Numbered from the stretch's first letter, positions 26,122 to 40,753 are shown. The stretch: DNA of 64,000 nucleotides from Varroa destructor (GCF_002443255.2 NW_019211456.1:24669061-24733060); one strand, 5' to 3'. Notes: a model not told the origin generated them from the sequence alone. Numbers and translations are program-made.

Positions 26122-29100
26122 TGGTCGATGTGGCGGGCGCTACCTTGTTGTCAATAGTTGGTCACGAGATAGTTTTGCGGTGATGAGTATCATCGCCTAT
26201 ATAATCATCATTACCATTATTATTATCATGAACATCATCAATAAAAACATGGCAATGCGGCCGTTGTTGGTGGCGGTGCGTTGGATGATCGTCGTCGTTG
26301 CGTCGCCGTTATTGGTGTCGTTAGATATATCGCGACCTTTGCCGCGCGTGCCTAGCTACTGTCATTGACGACTGCCTGTATATCTTTAGGACAATTAAAG
26401 CAATCGGCCGTTTATTGCAAATGCGAGTTGACGTTTGCTTATTACTAGAGATTAGTGTGAGAGACCACTACATCTGTGATACAATATCTGTACCCCCTAT
26501 TTTTCTTGCGTTTTGTTTCAATGTATCGGTGAAATGCACTCGGTCAAACAGTGTACAGCTTCAGTCGATTTGTTATGCATTGATAACTGCGCTGTCTGGT
26601 ACAAATCACACGCCACAGCGGTCTGCATATAATTTTTGAAATTTCTATATGCGAGACACTGCAAGGAATATATTGGGCCGTAGCTGACCGCCAGTAGTAA
26701 TTGGCTGGCCCAGAACCTTTTAGCTCGGGTCGTTTGCTACACTTAGCACTCGAGTATCTTGTCTGTCTAATAAATGAAAGACGTTGTATTGACAATTGGA
26801 GCAGCGCCATAAACAATAAATAACAATAGTCATGCATTGAAAATTTCCAGCATTTCTCTTCGAAAGGCCACATAGATGTGTCAACGCTACTCGATGGAGA
26901 AGCTAAACGTACCGCTGCCTGGTCGACAGACCGGATCAACGGAATGGGTCTCAAGGAAACGAAAAAAAAATAGTCAGCCTTTATCACGTGTGGATTTGTC
27001 CTAATAATGAAACCTGAACCTTTTCCGACGTTTCTTCTAAGACTCAATTTGACAAAGCTGTAAGTGTAAAGTTACGATTGCCACTTTTATCTGTAACTCA
27101 CAATAGAAAAAAGTGAACCTGATTAAATGATATAAATGTATTATGTGATAAAATGTTTATTGCAGCCTATTTTATCAAGTAACTGATGTATTTCAGCACT
27201 GCTCCAGAATTTGAGCGACAAGCTTATTTGGGAACTAATACGTCGCTAGCGGAAACGCGGTGTTAGGGAGAAAAAATCCATGCCGTCGTATCTTTGCGTC
27301 TGCCGAGATACGACAGGACGACTATGATGACGTTTTCCGGTTATGTGAACTTTTCGTTTTGGGTACACTAATGTATAGATTTGTATTACACCATTGGCGA
27401 GTAATCACAACCAATTCAATGGAAACTGAGATTTTTCTTTTGGGAGCTCTGGGTCAGTTGAAAAAAGCCCCAGGCACACTGGTTTTCGTTTGGGAATTTC
27501 TGCGCTATCAGTGAATTTTGCTACGTGCTGTCGTTGTTGCTGCCGTCCCGACTAAAGAGTGAACTACCCAACACTAGATACTATAGCAAGCTATTATTTA
27601 ACATGACAGTCAAGCTTTCTACGATAGATATTATGTGACTCAGCACGAACAACAGGTGGATAACAGATCATTTAGAGCTTATCCGTCACCACCTTTGAGA
27701 CGATAGCAGCGTCCTATTGCAGGCTTCATTGGATAGTATAGTACAGGCGGCTGTATTTTACAGGTAGGCGTTGTGATCGTATAATGCGTCCTGAAAGATC
27801 TGTCCACTGTATGGGATAGTATTATTTAATAGTATAATGCAGCGAACATTCGATTTTAGCCCACGTCTCAACGAACGTCAGAATTACGTTGATAGTCGAC
27901 AGTGGATAGGTTGATAGCCCGTTTTCTGGCTATACTTGATTCGATCATTAAGCAATGGTTCAGTAATGCTGTTTAAAGCTTTTTAAGTAGTCCGTTGCTA
28001 ACGTAACGATACGCCCCGAAATATTACAGTACGGAGATGCTAGGGAGTCACGGAGGCGATAAATGGCTGTTTTTATTTTCTGTCGTTTTGTCTTAGTGTA
28101 AACTGCAGTATATTCAATAGTCGTCTCAGAATATGCTAATGAGAAGAGATACAGCATGTTCAGATACTCAGTCTCGTTACTCTCGGTGTCGGACTGACGG
28201 GAGTTACTGCTTGACGAATTTCATAATTATTCATTTAGTATTTGAAACAAAACCAGTTAGTTATTCTATACATCTTAGCTCAAAATAATCACTTGTTCAA
28301 GAGCCAGATCGATCAGCGAAATCGAGAAAAATACATGGAACCATGTCAAACGAACCCAAAAAGTAGCAGGAAAATATTTAAAAGTGAAACAAAGAATAAA
28401 TAGCGTCTCAATTTACTTTCGGATCGTCATATTTCCTATGAGCTTCATTAAAATGCTATTCCTCTGTCCTCAAAAAATGTGACTCGTCCAAATAAAGAGC
28501 CGCTGGTACTGCGATACCGGTTACATATAGTTGATTTATGATAACCAACCGATGCCCTTGATAGTTACGTCGCAGTCCAAAAGGGACCAAATCAAAAACC
28601 CTAAGCAAAACAGCGAGGGCATTCGTTACCGTTCATCATTACATTCATATAGTTATATTAAAACCGATCGTTCTAAAAGTGGAGCTTTAAAAAGCAATAC
28701 CTTTCCTCATGAACGGCAATAGAACATCAGACAGATACGCACACGAGAACAGGGATGGTCATATACATACTACCAGCAACTATCCGCCGCCCTGCAGCAA
28801 CTTAAATGTGCTACCACAGCATTGGATTATCGGCTATGACGGCACAAACGAACTCTTGTGCCAAATTGCACGAGCGAGTCCGTGATCGTATACAGATATT
28901 CTTTTAGTACAGTTTATACAGTTAAACAAAGTGCGCGTATTGTTGTCTATCGTACAGGATGAGTCGATGAACTTAGCCACTGATACTGATATCAATATTA
29001 TTGTTGTTATGCTCATAGAGCATTGCCCCGGGCCAGTTTACTCTTTTAAAACTTTTAGACGTTTGCGACTCCGTTGACTTTATAGTCTTCTAGAACCGCT

Positions 29101-29167
29101 GCTGCCTGTCATTGCCGTTGCTACAACGTTTCTTTCATTCTGCACTTCGTTCTACGGTGATTGTGTT

Positions 29168-29181
29168 CCCCCCCCCCCCCC
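29168..29181. repeat. C14 homopolymer
   Basis: A run of 14 C, a site of likely length error in sequencing. Confidence 0.85.
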
Positions 29182-32100
29182 ACTGTTGGCATTGGTTCCG
29201 TTGACAGGGCGTTTTTCACGACTTGCTCCCCCCTGTCGGTAGCTGTTGGCCACTGTGGCTGGCTATGTTCCCCTTTTTGTGGCTTCGCGCACAGCAGCAA
29301 TGGAAACAGGCCTTGCCTACGCACGGCAAGACGGCGCCATAGTCTGCAGCTGCCGGTTTTGCCTTTTTTGCTGCTGCCGCTGCTGGGCGATCCTAGACGG
29401 TCGTTTTCGTCGGCGGACGCAGGCGCAGAGACGCTTGTCCGATGATGCTGTTCCTGTCTTTTTCCTTTTCTCTTTTCTGCTCTATCCTCTCCTGGGAATC
29501 GTCGTTGACTTCGAGAGAAATCGAGGTCTGAAGGCGGAGCCGGTGGGGACACAAGGGGTTACCAGCGAAACGTCTTGAACAACGGCGGAGGCTCTGGCGG
29601 CGGTGGCAGCAGCAGCAGCAGTGAAGCGGTCTGAGCAGCCAGCGGATTGTGGCTCCGTCCGCTTGTCGGTGAGCTCTGGCCATGGATGAGGTTTTCGTAG
29701 TGGCAATAGGCGTTCAGGAACAGAGGTTGCTCCATTGCTGAGGTTTGGGGGATGGTGCTTTCGTAAGCGAGGCATGAGGACCGATCACGGGCGAACAACA
29801 CAAAAATAAAAAAGAAATGGCAAATATGGGTAAAGCAAGGGCTCAATGTGGGTAAAGACTGACTCGCGGCCGGTCCCAACTGTTCCCATTTGGGGGTCAC
29901 TCCAGAAGCAGCAGCACCGTGGGCGGTGACAGTAGCAAGCAGCAACTGCTTCAGCGGTTGAAAGGGAAAAAACATCGCCACGACGCGATGCTGCAAGGGG
30001 TTCAAGACGTCGATCTACTCTGAAATGCCGAACAAGACGAAGAAGAGACGTATATCTACGTCTTCTTATCCTTTCCTATGCTGTACCCCGTCCTCTATCT
30101 CCGTCTAGCGGTAACAATGGCAGCAAAGAAAATAGTACCGAAAGCCATCTCATCCCTTAGCTGACTGGTTGACTAGTAAATACCGAAATTCTGAATGCTT
30201 TTTCTTTTCTTAAGGGGATAAATGCCACAGAGAGAAAAAAGGACGAAAGGCACATTGAGAGGAACGGGACGTCGACATACACGGTCGGTAACACTATACA
30301 GGAGCGGGCCTAGTACAATCTAATCTATAGACAAAAGGAAAACAATTGATGTCGCTAGCTGCACTGCTTCGGCTGCTCGAAGACTATGTCAAGGCAGGCA
30401 CAAAGGTTCTAGCCCATAGACCAGGAGTCATCAAGTTGGATCGTTTGGAATTTTTTAAGACTGAAGAACAATGAAATGATAGAATCGTTCTTGCGAACCC
30501 ATGAAGGTCATAGGGCCGTTGCACAGTTTGCCTGAAGGAAGAATTATATTTACAAAGCAGTTAAGCCCGTTAAAAAAATGTGAATCATGTGGAAAACGGA
30601 TATTGAGATTTCGATTATTGCTGCTAGATTAGAGAGTTTCTTAAAATGCTTTATCTAAAATTTTCTGTTGGTCCTCTACATTATGTATAGTTAGAACACA
30701 TCCATAAAACAGGTTCAGCGTATTGTAATTACAAATATCATAATCAGCAAGTTAAGTTATTAGTCCGTTTAGTGATTTAAGTGTGTGTAACACGCTGTGT
30801 AAACTACTGCCTGAACTGCAACTCTGCCAAGACATAAGGCAAAGACACAGAGAATAGACAAGGAACTGCTCTGATGACTGGCCTGGGATAGAGATAAAGC
30901 CAGTAATAGTAGTCCTAGTGTATGGTGGAACGGGTGATCGTGGTGGTGTGAGCGGCCGTCGGAACGCTGGTTCCATTGTGGCTAAATGGGCCCCGCCTCC
31001 AACCCATACTCTATCCAATGGATCCGGGTCTGGCCAAGACCAAGAGCCTTCCTACTAGCGAGCTCCCGACAGCATGGTGCCGGCCACGGCTGTTTACTTC
31101 CCGCGACGCTGGCCCAATCTAGCGCTGCTGCCGCCACCAACTCAGGCAGACCAGGCCAGTGCAGGCCTCATATCTCCATGGACCCATACCAGCAGAGCTA
31201 GCAAGCTCCCTCTGCGGCCGGCAAGCCGTCCCACTTAGCTCCCGCTATTCTCGTCACCCCCGCAGGGCTTCTCCCCGCCCCCACCATTTTCGACTCCCCC
31301 TTCCCGCGGTTCCTGTGTCTCCGGCAAAGTTCACATCATCAGATGTATACTCTCCTCCCGACAGAGCAGTCTGAGTCTAGAGACCTAGATCTGCCGATGA
31401 TCCGAGCTGGCAAGCAGCAGTGCTCTGGTGCTGTGCTAGGCTCGATAGCAGTTAGGAAAGCAGTCGGCAGCCCTTTCCCGTTCTTACTCATCCGGTAGGA
31501 CCCAGCCAGCCAAGCCCCGGTGACAGGCAGGCCACACTTATATATCCCTTTATGCCCCTTCCCAACGATTCCGTACCCGCTGCCGTTCTAGTGTCCCGCT
31601 GTGTCTGTTGGAATCGGTAAGGCAGATGTGACAGGGTCATATATGGGGCCTGTGAGATGTGCGTGCGCGGCTCTGTCCTTTATATTTGTGAGTGTATATG
31701 GGTATGTGTTATCTTTAGTTAGTAGTAGAACTATGGGTGACCCCAGCGAGCATTTTGTTCCCCAGTGGATCAGTAGCGCGATAATGTCGCGGTGCGGGTT
31801 AAGCTGGCCTGGTTTGACCTGGCTTGCCTGGTAAGGCTTGCACTCTTTAGCCGCGTTTGTCTATAGCGATGGACCGACAAAATGACTCCTTGCAAAGTAC
31901 GACGGACGAAACCACAGCTTTTTGCATGGACCAATGTTTATACCCATGCTCTCCAATAGACCGGCAACTGGGATGCCCGTTCTACGTTCTGCTATATCTG
32001 GTACAGTAGCTATAGCTGCGGCTGCCTACAGACTAAAGAAACGGCAACAAAAAGAAAAAAAAACGCGAAGTAGTAACGAACTTCACTATAACAACGTTTG

Positions 32101-33430
32101 CAATACAGTTGCAAGTGGTTTTACTTCTATTTCATCTACTTGATTCCATACATGTATGCACCATCTGAATGAGCGTGGATGAGTGGAATAAGGGAACAGA
32201 AAGTTGAAACTACTGACGGCAGCTGTGCCATCATGATTAGATGAAAAAGGAATTCTGCAGTCGATTGCTACATTGGGGTAATAATGCTAAGCCTCTACGG
32301 TGGGGTGGTAGAAGGACGGTAATGACTTTTGGGTATTGCAATGGAATGAGCTCCAGACAGGGTTCGTGCAACGGGTGGATCTTTGCGTTCGTGCAGCGCT
32401 TATCTTCAACTGCAATCACTGCTGAGGAAATTGTATCGCGATGGCCGATTTCCGCACAGTGTTCATCAATCGAATATGATGAAAAATTTACCGCCACATG
32501 CGTTACTATTATTATCATTATATAAGGCTTTTACACTTTTAGTAAACATCTAGTAACAGGATTCTAAAATATTACAGCGAAAAAAAAAGAACCGCAGCAA
32601 TCTATTATCACGCCTGAGGATATGGATCAACTGGGATAGATTTACAAGCGAGAAGGGACTCTAAGCACATTCTGATATGATTAGTAAAGTTAGTTATTTT
32701 TTCTAAAAATTTAACTTCGACATCTGGGGAACTGGGTGATTCCAGCGCCCTTATATGCAGCCCGTTTTCCTTATTACGCACTCTTAGGCAAAATCAATGC
32801 ATAACATCAATAGCGAACAAAGAAACTTGAGTAGATTTACTGACCTCGTATCCGAGCTATGGATTATTTTTGGTTCGGAACTTTGACTTTATAACGAAGA
32901 TCTTGTCTCGATCAGGCCAAGCTCTCCCTACTGGAGCAGTTATAAGAAACGTACCGTGGAGAAGGACGGATTCAAGATGAAGCAGACTGCGGCCTTCACA
33001 GTTATTCAATATCTTTCCGGTTATTCTAATGAATTTCTGAGCTTAGCGAGCTTGCATCATCTATGTGAAATATAAAGGAATTAACTTCCCTATGTGTTAC
33101 TTCTGCGTTCCTTGTGGTGATGTGCCGGGCAGGATATAATCAGGTGAAAAAGGACAAAGCACCAGCTAGCTCTTGCGTCAGAGACTCGGGGAGCTCCACC
33201 ACGTGACGAGCTTTAACATCACCGGTAACGTAACAGCCAATGAAACGGTAGAACCAACCGCGCAGTTGGAGAACAGAGCAATTCCAGTTCACTGCAGTTG
33301 CTATGGTAATACTAAGGGGTAGCATGTTGTGTATAAGGGTATTTCCAGACCGGAGGGAGGAAGCGGGCCAGCAGATACTGGCATCAGCAGCCGCATCGGA
33401 TAGTAGCAACGTCGCAGTGTATCTAGGTTA

Positions 33431-33445
33431 GGGGGGGGGGGGGGG
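33431..33445. repeat. G15 homopolymer
   Basis: A run of 15 G with guanine quadruplex potential. Confidence 0.9.
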
Positions 33446-36106
33446 AATACTCTCTTGCCCGCTCTCTACTTCAACTTTGGGCTCCATTCCTTTCTCCGTT
33501 TGTAGAGCGTCCGCCACCAGCGCCATTGCTGCGACTGCTTTCCTGCTTCGTGGCGAGTCCAAGTCGACTTGCAACAGCACTAGCACAATCAACTACCAGC
33601 CAGCTCCTCATACAGTCACTTCTGTGCGAGCTATTTTTGGGGCGCTGCCTTTGCTGGCTGGCATCCTGTCTGACGACATACTGACGGTCGTACGGGCTCC
33701 CGGAGCAGTGGCATCGTCGTCCTGTCTTTTATAGCGCCTTACCCCTCATACGGCGTTACCCCGGCATTCTCGTTTCTCCAACAGTTTCCATGCTCTCTGT
33801 GGCCCTCTCCAATTCCCATCCATGCGTCCCTACTCCTTCTGTGTGTCCCCTCGCAGCAGATCCGCCCCCGTTTTCTCTCCGGCTCTTTCACACTCGCCAG
33901 CGAGTGGCTGCATCAACAGCAGCAGGGCCTTTCAGGCCGCAGACAAGCAGTACCAGAATCTTGTCGGATGGATCTACATTCGACGCGTGCCGCTGCTTCT
34001 GCATTTGCTAATACTGTTGTAACAGCAGTAGTTTCTTCTTTCTTGATGCTACTAGGCAATGGCGAGGGAACACAGAGTGGGTGGTTTTGAGAGCTTTGCT
34101 GTGTTCCGCCTGCTGCTGCTGCTGCCGCCTCTGGGTGTTCGTTCTCTGTGAGAAAGGCAGCTGCTGCGGTGATAGCGGCTCATGGTAGTCGTAGTAGCAG
34201 TAGTAGACGCCATGATAGTCTGCTGACTGCAGAACAAGCACAGCAGCGGCTCCTGCAGCTGCAGCACTAGCAGAAGCAGTATAGTATGGTGTCCCATGCG
34301 CAGGTCCGTTCACCGTTCATTCGTTGGGTGGGCCGGTCCGTACGCCGATGCTTTGTTCGGCTGTCGTTCAGTTGATGTCCTTCTGCAAACCGCTGCTCTG
34401 TGCTCACTTCACTATGCTGCTGCTTCTTTTCTCTGCCTGCCGCTGCCTTGCCAGCGGTGATGGGCTCAGGCGCCATGCTGCGGCTCAACCCCCTCTTGCT
34501 TCCCCATCAACTCCGTTTGTCTCTTACGCCGCACCCCAGAAACTTCCCATTATCCTCACTGTCTGTACCCGCAACACCAGCACTGGCACCGCTGTCGCCG
34601 CCACCACTACCACCATCATCACACTCAGCTCCATCCCTATCTAACGCTAGCAGAGGAGTCAGTTTAGGGCTGGGGCAAAGTAGGGGTAAAAGAGAAAGCC
34701 AGCAGCCAGCCAGCCATCGTGCCCTGAAACGGCAGTGGTGGTAGCCTGGCGTTATGTCGATGGAGGTTCTCTTTTCTCCCTTTTCCATGAGTAGCAGAAC
34801 AGCTAGGTCGTGGCCGCCGGCGCCAACACCCTCGCGCCGTCGACACCAGCATCGTCGGTAGCAACGACAGTGAAGGCAGCAAAACGGCTGGCTTCGACGA
34901 GGTTGACTCCAGCCGCCAATGGTGTTCATAGTGGTTCTGTTGATGACCCTTTCCCAGTTAGAGGTAGTAGTGGTTGCAGTGGAGGCAGGAGCAGCAGGCT
35001 GGCGGGAGCTTGAAACGGCAACTTACCATCATAGTCTCTAGCATTATTGCGGGTCTTCTATTACCTCGCTGCTGCTGTTGGCGCTTCTGCCGCCATTCAG
35101 TCACGCTGAACTCCCCTTCTAGATTCCCTGCTGCTGCTGCTTCTGCAACAGTAGCATCAGCTACTTCTCCTTCCTGTTTCTTGCTATCGCACTGCTGTCA
35201 TGCTATTGGGCTCAGTCAGCGTTAGCCATTACCAGGCCACTGTGTCGGGGTCCTTACGTAAATGGCCTCCGTATTGTGGCCCTTCCCCCAAATCGTCTTC
35301 CACCCTGTTCTCCATTCACTGTTCTCTCTTTCCCACTAGTCCTTCTTTTTCTTTAGCATTCAACCGCCAGATTCCCTCGCATTACTTCCCTTAGCTAACC
35401 TAACCCCATATATAGTTGCTTGCTCATTCGCTAGTTTTTCTCTTTACGTGTCATTTTCTTTCTTTTCTCATCGCCGTATCGTCTGTCTTCGGTACTTTTC
35501 TCAGCTGCCTCCCTCATTTTTTTGCTCCTCTAGCCGGCGACTAGGGAGCTGTCCGCCGTTGCTTTTATCCTAACCACGAACAACCATTCGCCCACCCCCC
35601 AGATAGTTGGTTTGCTCAGCCGCTGCTCGGCCCGTTTCTCTATGTCGGCTTTGGGCTGGGTTAGCTCGGCGATAAAAGGGAACGAGGGAGCTTACTGGGC
35701 GATGGCGGCTTCCTGTTTGACTCTTGGAGGGGCCGGGCAGAGCTAGGTTGTTCTGAGCGTTATGGGGGGTGCTTCTTTTCTTCCCTTTCCCATTCAAACA
35801 CCCAACCAACCAGGCAGCCGACCAGCCAACCAGCTCTACGTAGCAGCACAACTACTGCTACTACTGGTTCCTGGTCCATGACCAGTACAGTACACGTGAT
35901 AGCAAGCGGGGCTGAATGTGGCCAAAGAACCAAAGTGGGTCGGATCTGGGGCTGCACGGCACTGGCCGGACTGGGCCACTGGGGCGATAAAGACCCAGCG
36001 CAGAACCTAAGGAAAAGCAATGGATAGGAGCAAGAGAAAGGGATTTGTAGCTTGCTTACCCCGTGAGGCGGGCAGTGAGGGAGACCGCCTCAACGTAAGC
36101 GACTAC

Positions 36107-36124
36107 GTGTGTGTGTGTGTGTGT
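36107..36124. repeat. (GT)n microsatellite
   Basis: About nine GT units; a GTGTGC/GTGTAT-rich stretch follows at about 36.2 kb. Confidence 0.88.
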
Positions 36125-39100
36125 AAGACATACACTTCTTGCTGATGGTGGATAGGCCGATGATGTTTGAGTGTGTGCTTATTTAAATGTACGTCTGTAT
36201 GTGTGCGTGTATGTGTGGCAAGAGGGGCAGAGCTTTGAAGTTTAAAAGATGTCGCCGTTGTTATAGTCGATGTCGTCGTACTCGTCGTCCTGTTCCTCCT
36301 TCCCTCGCTCTCCGCCATTTATATCTGCCATTCCCCTTCCGCACGCCCGCTTCCCTTCCTTTAACCCCGGCATTGCCCTTGCGCAAAGAGCTTTTCCGGT
36401 TCCCCGTATGTACCGTGTCCACGCTCCACGCCCCCTTACGCCCGGTTTCCTCTATCGTTGCTAGTAGTGGCGTAGTGACGGCCCACGTATAACCTTAAAA
36501 GTGGATACGTATGAACCAACGATCTACGAGGCAGCGAAACGCCGGCCGGTGTGATCGCTTCAAGCAGCCGTAGGAGGGTAGTACGGGGTGTAATGGTGTA
36601 GGGCTCTGCCTGTCTGCCTTACGCCACTGCTGCCGTTGCAATACTAGTTGGTAATTCTCTCATATCTCTCGTTACTGCTGCTGCTTTCCCGCCGGTCCAG
36701 CCACTGCCTCGCGCTGCTGCCACCGTGGGTGGGTCGTGGCCAAGTTTCCGTCAAGATTCGTTCGCTGGCTTGCAATCCGTCCGTTTGCCCGTTTGCCTTG
36801 TCATTGTCGGTGCTTTACTATGTTTTATCTGGGTAGCTAAAGGGGGAACGCCGAAGTCGGCTATTGGATTGATCTCAGAGGAAGGACAGGGGCAAAGAGA
36901 AGGCTCTATGAGGGACTGAGGGTTTTCGCTCCTTCGAACGGCAGCGGCAGGCCGCCGTTTGTAGGGCGACGTCGCTGCTGTTTCGGACGAACTACTGGCC
37001 CAAATGCCCTCAATGTTTCTTTACCCAAGGTGAACGAAAAGGAGACAGGGGGAGAGAGAGAGAAAGAGAGAGCTGGGAAAGGAACAAGAAATGCATCGAA
37101 TCAGCCTGGCCAATTCCACCCTAGTACGATCTGAGCTGCAACTCTTGAGGCGGAGGGACATGGAGATATATGCCCGCCAGCTGGGCGCCAGCTAGGGGGC
37201 CTAACACACGCTGTCGCTTCAGCATGGTTAGCATGGCTACGGCTATGAGTTTGGGCGTTAGCGTCGCAGCCCGCCATGGCTCTAAGCATGGACTTAGTAG
37301 ATAACAGGACCCTCTTTCTCTGCCACCTGAAAGTAGCAGCAGGGCGGCGGCGTCAGCAGCTCGGCAGTAAGGACGACAACTACATACAACGATGGTATCT
37401 GGCATCTAGCTAGCAGGGGGACGGGCAAACGTGCGTCCAACTGGGAAGCTCACTACTGCTTTCTGCCGACAGACATCTGCGCCTGTCTACGCGGCACAAG
37501 CAAATCAAGCCAAGCCAACCCAACCCAACTCCACTCCAGACTGGGGGACTAGGGAGAGGCACTCCGGCAGAGGCGCTGTGCCAGCAAGCAACGGCGGCAG
37601 CGGACTCCGAGCTGAGCTGCTCTGCTGATGCAACTCCAAGGCGCTCCGAGAACTCTGGCCGTTCCATCGGCCAGTGGTGCCGCTGTGGCGCTCCACCTCT
37701 AGCCTGTCCTGTACGCAACTCCTCGGACGAGTTCTGTTAGTTCATAAACGTAGCAGTGGGTCCGCCCTATCATAGCTGAGTTGGCTGGCTCAGGATGACA
37801 TTGCACCAGCCTGATCTTAGGTGGTTCCTGCTGGCCTGGTTAGCTTTTGCTGGTCGTAACTGGCAGTCGGACATCGCGAACCGTCTAGCATGCTGTGCGC
37901 CACGTTCAATCTAACCTGCGCAGACTATTACGCCTGCCAAACGACTCTGATGGGGGTACTTGGCGGCTCCTCCCAGCGTGTAGGGGAGCTTGTTCCCGGC
38001 TACGATTAGGACATCGACGAATGGCGGAACTGGGGCAAATGAAGGGACACGGCCAGGGGAAAAGGGAGGTAAGCAGTGTGAGGAGATTGGCAAGGCAAGA
38101 GCGCGGGCAAAATCTTTGCTGTGGCTGCCGCCCCGAAACAGGGGAATCTTGAGGAGAACGGGAAGCGGCTATATGGAACAGTCTCTGGATGGGGTGGTAA
38201 CGATGACGTTGTCGTCGCCATCAAAGGATCGATAGCATCAACATACGGCGAAGCTTCACGAGCACTGCTGTCTGCTGTTTCGCGCTCGCTGCTGCTGGTG
38301 AGGGCAGTGGCAGAGCTGCTTCCTTTCTATAGCAACCAACAAGCTGAGCCTCATGGTCCCGGCGTGCTTTGTATCACAGGTGGATGCTGAAACGGGGTCG
38401 TGTCTGCGATATAACATGGCCAAGGATAAGACACAAACGGGGAAAACTAGGGGGCTCGAAAGGGCTAGATGGCAGTGGGACAACGCCAAAGAATAGGTTA
38501 ACGTGAGACAGATCGCTGGTTCCTGCCAACGTGTAGTGTACGTCGCAGGGTCGATCGGATACTAGAATGCATCTCGAAACGGAAGTCTATGATAAAGATG
38601 AAGTTAATGGATCAAGGTTCACTGGCAACGTTATTCTGAAAGCGCTACATAGCATCGAGTTCCGTGTGGTTCTTGACGAGGAAAATTGTGTAATTACGTG
38701 TGAAACAGACCGCTGAAAACTAGAAATTACGATCATCATTACCTCATACTATTTGACTAGACTTAAGTTGGGTCTCCTAATAAAAGGCAAGTAGTCTTAA
38801 CTTAAGCACATTTATAGCTGTAGTATTGAAGGACCAATTAGTTTACAGTGCTATATTGTGTATTTTTTGTTGAACTTCTCGTGGAAAGATTGTTTCCTTA
38901 AAGGAATAAGAAGTTCAATCATGCGTAATTTCGTTATATTCTCGCAACTAGCGGGATCGTGGGAAAATCGACGGAGCGTGGGACTCGTCTCAGATTCCGC
39001 AAATTATGACTGCCCTCCAAATAACTTATTTGTAAACAACAAGGACAGGAATGTTCAGAGAGGTCAAACAAACATATGTCTGCTATTGTGCGATTTATTT

Positions 39101-40731
39101 TCTATTACCATCGAAAGGAGGACGCAGAGTCAAACTGAAGCGAAAGTGATATATACGTAATATTGCGAAATACCTAACGCATGAGATCCGTTGCAGACCG
39201 TGGGAGAGTAAAACTAACTACTTTTCTTATTTGTCTGCGTTTGCAACCGCTCAAAATGCAGCGTACAATTTCAGGATTCTGAATGAATTTACCCTAGCGA
39301 AGTTAGCTCGTGCGGTCAGGCGATAGGACACCCCACGTTGAAAACAAGATGACCAGCTAGATGAAGGTACGACAAACGATATCGAATGGAAGCTTATTCA
39401 TTGTGTGCCAAAATCATAATCGTATATTTCTGGATTTAATAACATCGAACTTTGTGATTTCCAGGCGTGCTGCCTGCTTCTTCAGCGCCACGTAGCCACG
39501 TAGCGCGAGGAAGCGGAATATCTAATATCTTGCTCTTTTTGTCTTTTCGTTTAGCAGACAGATGTTCATGCGACAAAGCACCGTTCACGGTCTGATAAAC
39601 GCCAGAATTTCTCGTAGCACTTAGTTGACGGCGACCCTATCGTGCCAATCGATGGGGTGACTACGTAACGCCTAAATGCAACTCGATGCGTCGTAATGGG
39701 CAGCTAAATAGTGCACACTCTGTCGCGATGCCGGCCCAGCTTCTCGACAACACCATTTCTTAATCTAGTCTTCCATTTTTCTTTGTCTTAGCCCTCAGTT
39801 CCCTTTCAGCAAACAGGACGTAAGGCTTGACTATGATTTGACCTCAGACAATTGCCCCGGCAAAAATGCATCTAACGTAGACTCACATCTTCCTATCAGC
39901 AAAGTTTCGGACCGATCTTGGATCATAACCTTTTCCTTTATCGCCTTCTTTGTTGTGAACCGTTTTGTTGCAGGATGCGTGACGGTGTGGGACAGGGGAG
40001 ACTTGGAGATGCTTGCAATAGATACTGCTGTTTCTCACCGTGATGATAACGTATCTCACGATGATCGTTGGCCAGTCAAACGTCAATTCCGTCAATCCGA
40101 CGTTAATTTGGCCCGGTTAGTTTGGCATTGGCGCTATCATCGTCGATTCTATTCAGTCCTCAGACACACAGCCTCGAATCAGATTCGTCGACGTTCGAGG
40201 CCGCCCATTGTACGATACGACAGCCATTGTGAGCCGCAGCTAGCTATTTGTTACCAATGGCAATTCACCCTTTCATCAGCAACTCAGCTCGCTGTTGACC
40301 GTCCGCCGCAGCCCGTTCTTTCGTCCTACATGTGGCAGTATCACTCTGAAACAGCTACTGTCGAAATGGATCGACGATTCAGTTATTAGTTCCAATTGTT
40401 TCACTAGCTCCGGTGATAAAAGCAAGCCAATGCCAAAGCGTGCAGCGACATTAACTGCGCCGGCGCTGCCTAGTGCTCACGCTGCTGCTGCTTCCATTTC
40501 CTTTTTTATCTCTACAATATCTGTCTGTATGTGAAAGCCGTTATATGCTAATGAATGTGCGTTGCGTCGTACGATCGAGATTTAACGTGTTATTTTTATT
40601 ACAGATTTCCGTTCGGCCACACTCACCTAACCATTCTCTTCGCTCACTCGACTCATTTCATAGACTCACGTCCTTTTGTCGGATCTCCCTCGAGGTAGAC
40701 AGCGCTGGCCGAGTCCCTAGTTGCTCCGGCA

Positions 40732-40753
40732 GCTGCTGCTGCTGCTGCTGCTG
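40732..40753. repeat. (CTG)n microsatellite
   Basis: Seven CTG units in triplet-rich DNA, 1.9 kb before the ending A exon. Confidence 0.88.

Larger units (their letters stand above)
19661..29050. other. No gene recognised; lower-GC DNA
   Basis: The region has mostly unique sequence of lower GC with few open frames beyond 100 codons. Simple repeats are at 20694-20724 (AGGAT), 21788-21822 (TA), 25632-25658 (TGCC) and 26083-26121 (GCC/GTC). I see no protein domain or RNA gene. Confidence 0.5.
29051..38560. other. No gene recognised; GC-richer, strand-biased triplet block
   Basis: GC-richer DNA with C/T-rich stretches on the + strand (for example 31.0-31.4 and 33.4-36.5 kb) alternating with G/A-rich stretches. 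Homopolymers are C14 at 29168-29181 and G15 at 33431-33445. Open frames up to 148 codons occur on both strands over the same bases, have no domain and look compositional. An unrecognised exon cannot be excluded. Confidence 0.45.

Noticed and set aside
39838..40389. 183-codon + strand ORF upstream of ending A
   Set aside because: No recognisable domain or family; length is within chance for the window.
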